DNA of 64,000 nt from Priestia taiwanensis (GCF_014638355.1 NZ_BMFK01000004.1:62001-126000); one strand, 5' to 3'. Shown: positions 35,630-44,469, numbered from the stretch's first letter. The notes: generated by a model not told the origin, from the letters alone. Made by a program: numbers and translations.

Positions 35630-36934
35630 TTATGCGCTTGCTTCCTTTAAATCGTTCTCTTCTTGTTTTAATAACTCTTTCTCATACATCTTCACAAATG
35701 GATAGTAGATTGCTAATGAGATAGCGAAGTTAATCACTACAATGACACCCGCCATAATTGTCCAGTTCGTACTAATGACGGCTGCTATTGGTGCTAATAC
35801 AGTAAATGGTAATTTCGCCATAATCATCGGTATCATGCCACTTACAGTTGCGAAGTATGCAACTGTTGTTGTCACAAGTGGTGTTACGATGAATGGAATC
35901 ATTAAGAATGGATTCATTACAATTGGTGCCCCGAAAATAATTGGTTCATTGATATTAAAAATACCTGGTATGAAACTTAGCTTCCCAATGGCTTTTAAAT
36001 GTTTCACTTTTGAGAATAAGAACAAGACAGCTAGCGCTAATGTTGAACCTGCTCCACCAATCCAAACAAACCATTGTAAGAACTGCTCTGTGAATAAATA
36101 TGGTAGATTAGTAGCATCGCCTGTTTCTGCGAATACTTCCATGTTCTCCGCAATTGCAGAATCCCACATCGGACGAATAATCGGTCCTAAAATAGCCGGT
36201 CCATGAATACCTAACGACCAGAAGAATACGATTAAGAATACCGTCAATAATCCACCGAGTAATGTATTTCCAACTAGTAATGATTTAAGTGGTGATACAA
36301 GTGTTGTAATAAATGAGTTAATATCAAACTTTAAGCCGTAACGAATACCGATGAACAGTAATACAACAACCATTGTTGGGAATAAAGCTATGAATGAGTT
36401 AGAAACTGCTGGTGGTACTCCATCCGGCATTTTGATTGTAATCTTCTTTTCTAACATGAATCGGTATATTTCAACCGTAATAAGTGATGTTACAATGGCT
36501 CCAAATAATGAAGCAGAACTTAATTGGCTAATAGATATGTATCTTCCTGCGTTAATAACACCATCTACTGATTCTGTTACTTGAACCGGTACAACGCATG
36601 TAATTAAAAATGCTAACGTAGATAAAAACCCTGCACTTAGTTGATCTATCCCGTACGACTGGGCCAAGCAAGAACCTACACCGTATGCTGCATATAATGC
36701 TAAAATACCGAACGTAAAGCGGAACGGAATATCAATGATGGCACGATATGGAGCAATCCATTCATTATAACCATCAATTGGCATATTTAAGAAAATAACA
36801 AAGAATGATCCGACGATTGTCAGTGGTAATGTGGAAATAATTCCGTTTCGGATGGCTAACATGTGCCTTTGTGAACCCATTTTATGAGCAACAGGCATGA
36901 GGTACTTTTCTAAAAGCTTCATGAATTTGTTCAT
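35630..36934 (-). CDS. PTS permease IIC, lactose/cellobiose (CelB) family
   Basis: 434-aa membrane permease with about ten helices. Blocks typical of family-3 IIC are HMLAIRNGIISTLPLTIVGSFF, GIHGPAILGPIIRPMWD and SFIPGIFNINEPIIFGAPIVMNPFLMIPF, with the NEPIIFG motif that binds the sugar. Substrates in the family are beta-linked di- or oligosaccharides. No IIA or IIB gene is encoded in this operon or window, so these must be supplied from elsewhere. First gene of the operon; SD AAGGGAAG. Confidence 0.88.
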   Translation of the reverse strand: MNKFMKLLEKYLMPVAHKMGSQRHMLAIRNGIISTLPLTIVGSFFVIFLNMPIDGYNEWIAPYRAIIDIPFRFTFGILALYAAYGVGSCLAQSYGIDQLSAGFLSTLAFLITCVVPVQVTESVDGVINAGRYISISQLSSASLFGAIVTSLITVEIYRFMLEKKITIKMPDGVPPAVSNSFIALFPTMVVVLLFIGIRYGLKFDINSFITTLVSPLKSLLVGNTLLGGLLTVFLIVFFWSLGIHGPAILGPIIRPMWDSAIAENMEVFAETGDATNLPYLFTEQFLQWFVWIGGAGSTLALAVLFLFSKVKHLKAIGKLSFIPGIFNINEPIIFGAPIVMNPFLMIPFIVTPLVTTTVAYFATVSGMIPMIMAKLPFTVLAPIAAVISTNWTIMAGVIVVINFAISLAIYYPFVKMYEKELLKQEENDLKEASA

Positions 36935-36980
36935 CGTGTTTCTTCCCTTCGCGTGTAAATTTCATCCCCTTCTACCTTTA

Positions 36981-36994
36981 TGATAGCGCTTTCT
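36981..36994 (-). promoter_or_regulatory. cre site upstream of the PTS operon
   Basis: On the minus strand AGAAAGCGCTATCA matches TGWAARCGYTWNCW with only the first base off. It lies about 47 bp before the IIC start, between the palindrome and the gene, where CcpA would block transcription when glucose is present. Confidence 0.65.
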
Positions 36995-36996
36995 TA

Positions 36997-37040
36997 ATAG
37001 AAATACAATATAACATTATAATGTTATATTGTATTTCTAT
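36997..37040. promoter_or_regulatory. 44-bp perfect palindrome, likely GntR operator
   Basis: Every base from 36997 pairs with its mirror to 37040: 22-bp arms beginning ATAGAAATACAATATAACAT and meeting at TATA, with no loop. On the minus strand TTGACC lies 17 bp before TAACAT inside it, so the palindrome covers the -10 box and probable start point. A GC-poor perfect dyad of this size is unlikely to be a terminator. Confidence 0.7.
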
Positions 37041-37302
37041 ACAGGTCAAAAGTCCCGTTATTCACAAACTAAATAAAATAACCATTGATAGATGGATATT
37101 TTCAATCTCATAATCTATACTTTTCACAAATATAACTACGTCCAAAAACAGGAAAATAGACTTATAAAAATAGAAAAATCAAGAAAAAAACAAGCATTGT
37201 ACTCGCTGTTTTGTTTATGAAAGTGATAAACTATTATTAGATAGATAATAAAGTCAACTTTATACATACGAACAAAATATATAGTTACTGGAGGAGAAAA
37301 GA

Positions 37303-38370
37303 ATGAAAATCTTTACACCTTTATGTACGAAACTAGGCATTACATATCCCATTATTCAAGCAGGCATGGCTGGTGGGCCAACTACAGCGAAACTAGTTGC
37401 ACACGTTTCCGAGGCTGGTGCTCTGGGAACATTGGGGGCTGCTTATATGTCACCAGATCAACTACGTCAAGCGACTAAAGAAATTAAGCAACAAACATCA
37501 AAACCTTTTGCTGTTAACTTATTTTGTACGAATATGGAAGACAATACGAAAGGCATTGAACGTGTCCAGCCAATCTTAAACCGCTTCCGTGAGAAATTAG
37601 GTATCTCTGACGGCAATTTACAAATTCACACGCAACAATGGTTTGAAGAGCAATTTCAAATTGTAATAGAAGAAGCAGTGCCTATTATTAGTACTGCATT
37701 CGGCGTTCTTCCTCCGTATACAATGAAACTAGCAAAAGAACGAGGAATAACCGTCACAACGATGGTGACAACAATTGAGGAAGCAATCTATGCAGAAGAA
37801 CAAGGTACAGACATTATCGTGGCACAAGGAAGTGATGCTGGTGGCCATCGTAGTACATTCGATATGACAAAGCACCCAAACGGCGCAAATATCGGTACTT
37901 TCTCCCTCGTACCACAAATAGTGGATCATGTTTCTGTTCCTGTTATCGCCGCTGGAGGAATTATGGATGGAAGAGGCCTCGTTGCTGCGCTTGCCTTAGG
38001 TGCACAAGGTGTTCAAATGGGGACAGCTTTCTTACCAAGTGTCGAATCTGGTGCCCATGCCAAATATAAAGAAGCACTTCTTCAAAGTACAGAAGAAAGC
38101 ACAGTTATAACGAAGAGTTTCTCAGGGCGTCCTGCACGCGGAATAAAAAATGAATTCATCCGCCAATTTGAATTTGCTGGTATCGCACCACTTGCATTCC
38201 CATCACAAAATACAATTACAAGCGATATTCGAAAAGCTGCGTCCCTACAAAACGATGCAAATTACATGTCGTTATGGGCTGGACAAGGTACACGTCTGTT
38301 AAAAGGTGAAAAACATGCAAAAGATATTATCAAGGACATCATTCAACAAGCAGAAAGTATTTTCCAATAA
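37303..38370 (+). CDS. Nitronate monooxygenase family protein
   Basis: 355-aa FMN-binding TIM barrel. Blocks are YPIIQAGMAGGPTTAKLVAHVSEAGALGTLG, FAVNLFCTNM, VAQGSDAGGHRS (with the His expected for class I activity) and PVIAAGGIMDGRGLVAALALGAQGVQMGTAFL. It would oxidise alkyl nitronates such as propionate-3-nitronate; FabK-type enoyl reductases are related, but the length and GGHR motif favour nitronate oxidation. Monocistronic with SD GGAGGAG, divergent from the PTS operon. Confidence 0.85.
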   Translation: MKIFTPLCTKLGITYPIIQAGMAGGPTTAKLVAHVSEAGALGTLGAAYMSPDQLRQATKEIKQQTSKPFAVNLFCTNMEDNTKGIERVQPILNRFREKLGISDGNLQIHTQQWFEEQFQIVIEEAVPIISTAFGVLPPYTMKLAKERGITVTTMVTTIEEAIYAEEQGTDIIVAQGSDAGGHRSTFDMTKHPNGANIGTFSLVPQIVDHVSVPVIAAGGIMDGRGLVAALALGAQGVQMGTAFLPSVESGAHAKYKEALLQSTEESTVITKSFSGRPARGIKNEFIRQFEFAGIAPLAFPSQNTITSDIRKAASLQNDANYMSLWAGQGTRLLKGEKHAKDIIKDIIQQAESIFQ

Positions 38371-38371
38371 G

Positions 38372-38399
38372 AAAAGGTGGCTCCAATGAGCCACCTTTT
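38372..38399. terminator. Bidirectional terminator
   Basis: AAAAGGTGGCTC and GAGCCACCTTTT form a perfect 12-bp stem with loop CAAT between convergent genes. Confidence 0.9.
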
Positions 38400-38413
38400 C
38401 TTATTTATATATA

Positions 38414-39808
38414 TTATTGTACTGCTTCTTTTTCTTTAACATACCAAATGAATTTGCCTGTGTATCCATAAATAATAGCAAGTGCAATAGATACAAAGCT
38501 TAACCACATAAATGGCACATACGCAAACGTCGATACCCCAAGAATACCAGCCATGAAAATACCGTTATCTGACCAAGGCACCATACCAGATGTTAACGTA
38601 CCACCAACTTCAGAATTTCGTGCTAATACACGTCGATCGATATGAAGTTTGTCATAACTTTCCTGCATGATTTTCGGTGTTAAAATAAGGGATACATACA
38701 TCGCACAACCGAATACGTTCGCTAAGAAAGCAACTACGATTGTAGATAATGTTACGTTTCCAGCTGAGTTCATTTTCTTCTCAAACTTAGACACAATTAC
38801 TTTTAATACGCCTAATTTCTCTAATAAACCACCGAAACCAAGACCTAAGATAATAACCATAACAGATCCAAGCATTCCGTTAATACCGCCACGATTTAAT
38901 AGATCGTTCATAAATTTAATATCAGACTCAATCGCGAATCCGTTATATGCTGTTCCAATTGCCGCTTCCACATCCATACCTTGGAATACAACAGCCCAGA
39001 TTGCACCGAGTAGTGCTCCCGCTGCAATTGTTGGCATCGACGGTTGCTTTAATGCAAGCAATCCAATAACGATAACTGCTGGCGCTAGTATCCATACTTC
39101 AATCGTGAATTGATCTTGTAATGCCGCCTTCAAGAATTCAATATTTCCTAAATCAACATTACCCCCACCGTACATAAATCCTGCTACAGTGAACATAATT
39201 GCCGTAATAATATACGCAGGTACATCTAAGTAAAGCATCGCACGCACGTGCGCCATTACCTCAACTCTTGCCATCGTTGCCGCAAGTACCGTACTATCTG
39301 ATAATGGTGATAACTTATCACCAAAGTATGCACCAGAAAGAACCGCACCGGCTACAAGTGGTAGTGGGAATCCTAAACCTTCACCAATTGCCATCATCGC
39401 AATACCAGCTGTTCCAACCGTTCCCCAAGACGTTCCAGTCGCAATCGACGTAATCGAACAAATCAGTAGAGTAGCTAATAAGAAAATACTCGGATGGATA
39501 AATTCTAATCCGTAGTAGATTAATGTTGGTACAACTCCACCAGCAATCCATGTACCGATAAGCGCTCCAACAGCGATTAGAATAAGAATTGCTTCAAGTC
39601 CATTCGTAATCCCCTTCGTAATAGCTTCTTGCAATTCTCCATATTTATGTCCTAAATACAGTCCAAGAATAATAACAAAAAACCATGAAATAAATAATGC
39701 AAGTTGAATCGGTAACTCATATATCGCTGTAAACGAGAATACAACACCTAAAAACATCGTTAACATTAACATGATTTCTATCATTGATGGTAATCTTGCT
39801 TGCTTCAT
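38414..39808 (-). CDS. nhaC: NhaC-family Na+/H+ antiporter-like transporter
   Basis: 464-aa membrane protein with about twelve helices. Family blocks are TGTSWGTVGTAGIAMMAIGEGLG, GAVLSGAYFGDKLSPLSDSTVLAATM, and EVGGTLTSGMVPWSDNGIFMAGILGV. The ATG at 39806-39808 (MKQARLP) has AAAGGGGCG 9 nt upstream; the frame is open to 39841. A T-box leader upstream means expression follows the charging state of a tRNA. That is unexpected for a sodium exporter and suggests that this member moves an amino acid or a derivative. Confidence 0.82.
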   Translation of the reverse strand: MKQARLPSMIEIMLMLTMFLGVVFSFTAIYELPIQLALFISWFFVIILGLYLGHKYGELQEAITKGITNGLEAILILIAVGALIGTWIAGGVVPTLIYYGLEFIHPSIFLLATLLICSITSIATGTSWGTVGTAGIAMMAIGEGLGFPLPLVAGAVLSGAYFGDKLSPLSDSTVLAATMARVEVMAHVRAMLYLDVPAYIITAIMFTVAGFMYGGGNVDLGNIEFLKAALQDQFTIEVWILAPAVIVIGLLALKQPSMPTIAAGALLGAIWAVVFQGMDVEAAIGTAYNGFAIESDIKFMNDLLNRGGINGMLGSVMVIILGLGFGGLLEKLGVLKVIVSKFEKKMNSAGNVTLSTIVVAFLANVFGCAMYVSLILTPKIMQESYDKLHIDRRVLARNSEVGGTLTSGMVPWSDNGIFMAGILGVSTFAYVPFMWLSFVSIALAIIYGYTGKFIWYVKEKEAVQ

Positions 39809-39905
39809 GTTCATTCGCCCCTTTAGTGTAGTGTTTAACATTTTGAAGAAAATATAGCTTTGCTGTTGAAAATGCTTGGAATGTGAGAAAAAGACAATAA
39901 AAAAA

Positions 39906-40200
39906 GCCCTTCATCCCCTAAAAAAAGGGACGAAAGGCATAGTTTCGCGGTACCACCCAAATTAACAATAAAAATTGCTCACTCAATCAGCACAGAGCAC
40001 TCCGCTCGATGCTGTACTTCTTTTAACGGTGAAGTTTCCGGCTGAGTCTACTCTCTCCCCTACAAGATTTCGGTCAGCAACTCCAGGATGTTATTCATAA
40101 CAGGCATCGTATCAGGCTCACACCACCCCTGACTCGCTTTGACTACTTCCTCTTACTACTTCTTCCCTTCTTCGTCTTTCCTAATGACATTCCGTTACAT
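39906..40200 (-). promoter_or_regulatory. T-box riboswitch controlling nhaC
   Basis: The minus strand has a long stem I region (40070-40195, with GGTGGTGTGAG and CCTGGAGTTGCTGACC), the T-box sequence GGGTGGTACCGCG (39946-39958) forming the antiterminator, and a competing terminator GCCTTTCGTCCC / GGGGATGAAGGGC followed by seven T (39906-39938). Uncharged tRNA binding should permit transcription. The specifier region reads TGAATAACATCCTGG. I cannot fix the codon: AAC, AAT and ATA are all possible by position. Confidence 0.9.
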
Positions 40201-40214
40201 CTTAACTAATAATC

Positions 40215-40242
40215 ATTTTATCTGAATAATAATAAAAGTCAA
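40215..40242 (-). promoter_or_regulatory. Sigma-A-type promoter of the T-box/nhaC transcript
   Basis: TTGACT (minus strand, 40237-40242) and TAAAAT (40215-40220) are 16 bp apart, placing the start point just before the T-box stem I. Confidence 0.65.
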
Positions 40243-40331
40243 TGTAAATTTTTTCAATATTATTACCAACCAAAAAACTGCATATTCCAGTACCATCTAC
40301 GTATCCTATACATGAAAGAAGGTGAATACAT

Positions 40332-40457
40332 ATGGCAAAGAAATCATCCAATAGCAAAGCTCAAACTATTCAAGAGAAACAAAATAACAACCAATTCGCT
40401 AATCAAACAGGGTATGGAGATAAGAAGTTAGAAGGTCCAAATCGTCCTTCTACGTGA
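40332..40457 (+). CDS. 41-residue hydrophilic protein, spore-protein-like
   Basis: ATG at 40332 behind AAGGTGA opens MAKKSSNSKAQTIQEKQNNN, and the frame ends with TGA at 40455-40457 after NRPST. Rich in Asn, Gln, Lys and Ser, with no hydrophobic segment. Composition and length are like minor acid-soluble spore proteins, but I do not recognise the family. A strong terminator follows after 7 nt. Confidence 0.6.
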   Translation: MAKKSSNSKAQTIQEKQNNNQFANQTGYGDKKLEGPNRPST

Positions 40458-40464
40458 ATAGGGA

Positions 40465-40491
40465 AAGCCGTCATGCGCAGCATGACGGCTT
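40465..40491. terminator. Bidirectional terminator
   Basis: AAGCCGTCATG and CATGACGGCTT form an 11-bp GC-rich stem with a 5-nt loop between convergent genes. Confidence 0.85.
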
Positions 40492-40495
40492 CTAT

Positions 40496-41953
40496 TTATT
40501 TCAGTTTTAATGTGAATTCTTGAGTTTCTTCGCGGTAAATTTCACTAGGTAAATCTACTTCCAACGAATACGTATTCATGTTAAATTTCTTAATTGGAGG
40601 GAACATTTGTGTGCCATCTGCTAGATCCAATTGGCCTTCTAAATTAAATACCGCCTGGAATTGTAGCTTATCTAAACTTCTTGTTTCTGTTTTCTCCACC
40701 CAGTTTAAGAAAGTCCCTGGTTCTACCTGACCTTTCTTTTCTGGATTATATACTTTTTCTCCAGTTAGATAGGCCGTTTCATACAATCCTAACGGGGAAG
40801 CAGGATGGTTCATATGATTAATAATGAACTCTTTTCTCGCTTCTTCATTCATTTTATATTCGTAATCAACAAATAACTTCCCATCTTTGTGCTTAATATC
40901 CGTAATAATTGTTTTTCCTTCTTTCCGTTTACTTGAAAACTCAAAAGGAAGTTTTGTTGTTAAAGGAAAATGTACACTCTCTTCCCTTATTTGCTGATTC
41001 ATATAAATATGTAAATCCTTTGTACTAGCTGGCACTTTCTCTAATCCTTTTCTTACTCTTATTTTATACATATCTCCTACTTTGTTCGATTTCCTTATAA
41101 CATTCCCACCATTCATTTTTACTTCTTTTCCATCATTCGTATAGAAATCGTTGATATAAAGTGTATCTTTTTCATATTTTGTTCGTATTGTCATATCAAT
41201 GAAAGACGTTTCTTCTCCAGTTACCAATCGATCAAATGTGACGCTATATTCACCCTCTTTATCCTTATACGTCTGTTCTTTCAAGTCAACTGACGTATGT
41301 GCTAACTGTTGAACAGGAATATCAAACTTCCACTCACTTGTTGTTCCACCAACATCTGTTAACGTGATTGGTAATGTATAATTATCTGGTAATTGTTCCT
41401 CAGAAGGATAGAACTCAATAATCATAAGCCCTGTATCCTCGGTATATTCGGTATTGAAAGAAGCATCCAATTTCCAGTTCTTCCCGTCCTTCATCGATTC
41501 AAAATCAAATGGAAACTTCTGAATATCTTCATGTAACTTGGCTAATTTCGATTTATCTACTTCAAAGGTAATTGCTATCTTTCCACCGTCATAATAGGCA
41601 CTCGTTGCCGTTACTTCAATACCTGCGCTTACTACTTTCTCATCTAATTTCTTAATTAAATTACGGTTTGATAGTTTTTCCCCAGTTGAATCGTGGAATG
41701 TAGCATACATGTTTCCGATAATAGGTATTTCCGCTAATACTCCATTCATATATGAGGAGAAGAATCCTGATCCAAGAATACCTATAGATACAATTGCTGC
41801 AATTCCGACTACCTTCCATCTTCTCTGCTTCTTCCAACCTTTCAATGGTTTTTCTTGCTTTGCCCTCGTAATTCCGTTCTTAATAGCACAATTTAAATCA
41901 GCAATTGGCACTTCTAATTTATTCATTTCGTCATTAAACCACTGTTTATCCAT
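40496..41953 (-). CDS. DUF4179 membrane protein, probable anti-sigma factor (pair 1)
   Basis: 485 aa. A cytoplasmic N-terminal segment of about 45 residues (MDKQWFNDEMNKLEVPIADL ...) precedes one membrane helix (VVGIAAIVSIGILGSGFFSSYM). The outer DUF4179 domain follows (KLDEKVVSAGIEVTATSAYYDGGKIAITFEV) with further beta domains. DUF4179 proteins are the usual partners of ECF sigma genes, so it likely holds the sigma encoded upstream until an envelope signal arrives. It overlaps that sigma gene by 31 nt, SD GGGGGGAG. Confidence 0.8.
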   Translation of the reverse strand: MDKQWFNDEMNKLEVPIADLNCAIKNGITRAKQEKPLKGWKKQRRWKVVGIAAIVSIGILGSGFFSSYMNGVLAEIPIIGNMYATFHDSTGEKLSNRNLIKKLDEKVVSAGIEVTATSAYYDGGKIAITFEVDKSKLAKLHEDIQKFPFDFESMKDGKNWKLDASFNTEYTEDTGLMIIEFYPSEEQLPDNYTLPITLTDVGGTTSEWKFDIPVQQLAHTSVDLKEQTYKDKEGEYSVTFDRLVTGEETSFIDMTIRTKYEKDTLYINDFYTNDGKEVKMNGGNVIRKSNKVGDMYKIRVRKGLEKVPASTKDLHIYMNQQIREESVHFPLTTKLPFEFSSKRKEGKTIITDIKHKDGKLFVDYEYKMNEEARKEFIINHMNHPASPLGLYETAYLTGEKVYNPEKKGQVEPGTFLNWVEKTETRSLDKLQFQAVFNLEGQLDLADGTQMFPPIKKFNMNTYSLEVDLPSEIYREETQEFTLKLK

Positions 41954-42486
41954 ATAGGATCACTCCCCCCTCCTAATATATTTCTCAGTCGCTTTCGTGC
42001 ACGGTGCAAATACGTTTTGACCGTTCCTTCTGGTACACTAAGTTGCCACGCAATTTGGCTTATCGGCAAGTCATAATAATAATATAGGAGAATAACAGTT
42101 TGATAGTTTTCATCTAGCTGCATGATGGCATCTTTTAAGTCCATGTTTTGTTCCACACGATGCAACTCGTCTGACATTCCTTTAGGAATATTCTCTTCTT
42201 GCATCTCCTGTATATTCATAACCTTCTTCTTTTCGTTCAATACTTGGTACGCATGATGAATCAAAATGCGTGTTAGCCATGTTAAAAAGTACTCGGGTTT
42301 CTTTAATTGCTCTATAGACATGTACGCTTTGTACACCGTTTCTTGTATAACATCGAGCGCATCTTCTTTGTTTTGGACGTACATATATGCTGTTCGATAT
42401 AATCGCTCTTGATGCATGCTAATTAATTGTTCGAATGCTTCGTCGTCACCTTTACGCGCTTTTTTCACTAAGGCTATCGTATCCAT
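41923..42486 (-). CDS. ECF-type RNA polymerase sigma factor (pair 1)
   Basis: 187 aa with sigma-70 region 2 (EQLISMHQERLYRTAYMYVQNKEDALDVIQETVYKAY) and region 4 (LDENYQTVILLYYYYDLPISQIAWQLSVPEGTVKTYLHRARKRLRN), whose recognition helix is canonical (EGTVKTYLHRARK). About 30 residues of charged linker join them. The ATG follows AGGAGGCG. It is coupled to the DUF4179 gene and probably controls envelope functions; the regulon cannot be read from here. Confidence 0.88.
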   Translation of the reverse strand: MDTIALVKKARKGDDEAFEQLISMHQERLYRTAYMYVQNKEDALDVIQETVYKAYMSIEQLKKPEYFLTWLTRILIHHAYQVLNEKKKVMNIQEMQEENIPKGMSDELHRVEQNMDLKDAIMQLDENYQTVILLYYYYDLPISQIAWQLSVPEGTVKTYLHRARKRLRNILGGGSDPIWINSGLMTK

Positions 42487-42563
42487 GTTACGCCTCCTCT
42501 CGTTTATTACGTAGAATTGTTCGCTATTTAAAAGAGACGATTTATCCCCTATTAATCCAAACC

Positions 42564-44006
42564 CTACTTTAAATCCAACTTAAATTCTTGAACGCTAGCT
42601 GCACTACTGTGCATAAATTGAATTGGTATTTCTACCGCATAATTTTTAAAATCAAACTCTTTAATAGGCTTATTAAAACCATCGCCAGCATCTAAATCAA
42701 ATATTGCTCTAAATTGTAAAGTATCTTCATCAATAATTTCATATCTCTGATTCCCACTTAAATGTTCTCCGCTACTAAAAATTTTTATTTCTTTATTTGA
42801 TTCCATATGTTCTATTTCTAGCAAACTAAATCCCCACTTATCTAAAGTGTCTCGTAAATATTCCTTATTTGGGTTAGCCATTACAAATTGATAATCTACC
42901 AATACTTCCCGTCCCTTTTTTTCAATACGGTTAATTACTACCTTATCATCGCTACGAGTACTCTTTGCTTCATATGGCAACTTTGTTTTTAATGGAGCTA
43001 TTACATTAGATACCTCTTTAAAATGCTCCATATTCACCGTTAAGAACTCTATATCCTCTGGTACTTTTTCCATCGTCATTCGGTACTTATATTCGAAGCG
43101 GTCTCCTACTTTTTTATACTTACGTTCAAAGTAGTCACCCACCTTCTCGTTTTCTACATCTGACTCTGTCGCTCTGTATTTTCTCCCATGCTGATCGTAT
43201 ACCTCTATGAACGTTATATCATCATTCTTATAATCCGATAACACCGTATACTCCAAGCTTGTTGAACCTTGACCATGTATTACCTTGTCAAATGTTACTG
43301 CATATTCACCATTTTTATCATTAAATGTTTGGTCTATTTTTGCTTCTTTATACTCTAATTTCTCTACAGGAATATTAAAATTCCATTCTCCTTCTGTTCC
43401 AGCAATATGTGTAAAGACGATTGGTATTGTATAATTTGAGGACATAGCTTCGCCAGTTGGGATGAAATTAATGATTATATACCCTTTTTTTTCATCATAG
43501 CTCATATTGAAACCTTCTTTTTTAAAGCTATGTCCATCCCCGAGCACCTTAAAATCTACTCCAAACATCTCTAAATCTTCTTCTACAGTAACCATGTCTT
43601 CTCTATCCACTTCAAAGGTAATTGCGATTTTCCGATTATCATAATAAGCACTCGTCGCTTTTATCGTAACTCCATTGCTTACTACTTCTTCATTTAATTT
43701 TGTCAATAAATCCTTATTTGCCAGCGCCTCTCCAGTTTTATCATCAAGGGAGCCATATACTTGCCCCAGGTATGGAAAGTTCGCCAATATACTACTCACC
43801 TGAGGGAAAATAAATCCTGATCCTAATACACCTACTGTTATCGCTGCTGCAATGCCCGAGCTTCTAATTAAGTTCTTCTTGTTCTTTGCTGGTTTTTCTT
43901 CTTTTTCTTTCTTCGCTCTAGCGATACCGATCTTAATCGCATCATGCAATTCTGAAGTTGGAACTTGTACTTGATTTAGTTCTTCAATAAGTCTTTTTTT
44001 GTCCAT
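42564..44006 (-). CDS. DUF4179 membrane protein, probable anti-sigma factor (pair 2)
   Basis: 480 aa, a full-length paralogue of the neighbouring DUF4179 protein. It has a 48-residue cytoplasmic part (MDKKRLIEELNQVQVPTSELHDAIKIG), one membrane helix (IRSSGIAAAITVGVLGSGFIF), then KLNEEVVSNGVTIKATSAYYDNRKIAITFEVD and long beta-rich domains ending EFKLDLK. The two proteins match along their whole length, so the sigma/anti-sigma pair was duplicated as a unit. It overlaps its sigma gene by 23 nt. Confidence 0.8.
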   Translation of the reverse strand: MDKKRLIEELNQVQVPTSELHDAIKIGIARAKKEKEEKPAKNKKNLIRSSGIAAAITVGVLGSGFIFPQVSSILANFPYLGQVYGSLDDKTGEALANKDLLTKLNEEVVSNGVTIKATSAYYDNRKIAITFEVDREDMVTVEEDLEMFGVDFKVLGDGHSFKKEGFNMSYDEKKGYIIINFIPTGEAMSSNYTIPIVFTHIAGTEGEWNFNIPVEKLEYKEAKIDQTFNDKNGEYAVTFDKVIHGQGSTSLEYTVLSDYKNDDITFIEVYDQHGRKYRATESDVENEKVGDYFERKYKKVGDRFEYKYRMTMEKVPEDIEFLTVNMEHFKEVSNVIAPLKTKLPYEAKSTRSDDKVVINRIEKKGREVLVDYQFVMANPNKEYLRDTLDKWGFSLLEIEHMESNKEIKIFSSGEHLSGNQRYEIIDEDTLQFRAIFDLDAGDGFNKPIKEFDFKNYAVEIPIQFMHSSAASVQEFKLDLK

Positions 44007-44469
44007 GTAGGATCCCCCCTTCTTCCAGATGCGGTAGTAATTTTGTTACGTTTCTCATATATGTCGAAACAGTCACCTCAGATACATTAAGATGCCATGC
44101 GATGTGATCAATTGGAAGATCATAATAATAAGATAAAAGAATAACAGTTTGATAATTTTCATCCAATTGCATCAGTACACCTTGTAGGCTATCCGGTCCT
44201 TCCATTTCATCTATTTCTTGTTTAGCTCTATATGCATGATGGAGAAGAATACGTGTTAACCATGCTAGAAAATAATCTAGTTTCTTTAAATCTTTAAACG
44301 ATATGTAAGCTTCACAAATCGTATCTTGTACGATGCGAAGTGCCTCTTCTTGATTTCCCGCATACATATATGCCGTTCGGTAAAGTTGATGTTGATACAA
44401 ACCTATCAACCGTTCAAATGCTTCATCATTGCCTTTTCGGGCTTTACTTACTAACTTCAAAACATCCAT
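43984..44469 (-). CDS. ECF-type sigma factor, diverged copy (pair 2)
   Basis: 161 aa (start ATG 44467-44469 behind GAGGAGG). Region 2 (ERLIGLYQHQLYRTAYMYAGNQEEALRIVQDTICEAY) is close to the pair-1 sigma, but the linker is about 15 residues shorter and the region 4 recognition helix is changed (EVTVSTYMRNVTKLLPH instead of EGTVKTYLHRARKRLRN). Loss of the basic Arg/Lys residues there suggests altered or weak -35 recognition. A TGAAAC box (minus strand, 44514-44519) upstream resembles an ECF -35 element, possibly autoregulatory. Confidence 0.78.
   Translation of the reverse strand: MDVLKLVSKARKGNDEAFERLIGLYQHQLYRTAYMYAGNQEEALRIVQDTICEAYISFKDLKKLDYFLAWLTRILLHHAYRAKQEIDEMEGPDSLQGVLMQLDENYQTVILLSYYYDLPIDHIAWHLNVSEVTVSTYMRNVTKLLPHLEEGGILHGQKKTY

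Noticed and set aside
34173..36934. PTS plus MupG genes considered as a MurNAc (cell-wall) recycling operon.
   Set aside because: There is no murQ etherase and the permease is of the lactose/cellobiose family, while dgaE/dgaF point to an amino-aldonic acid.
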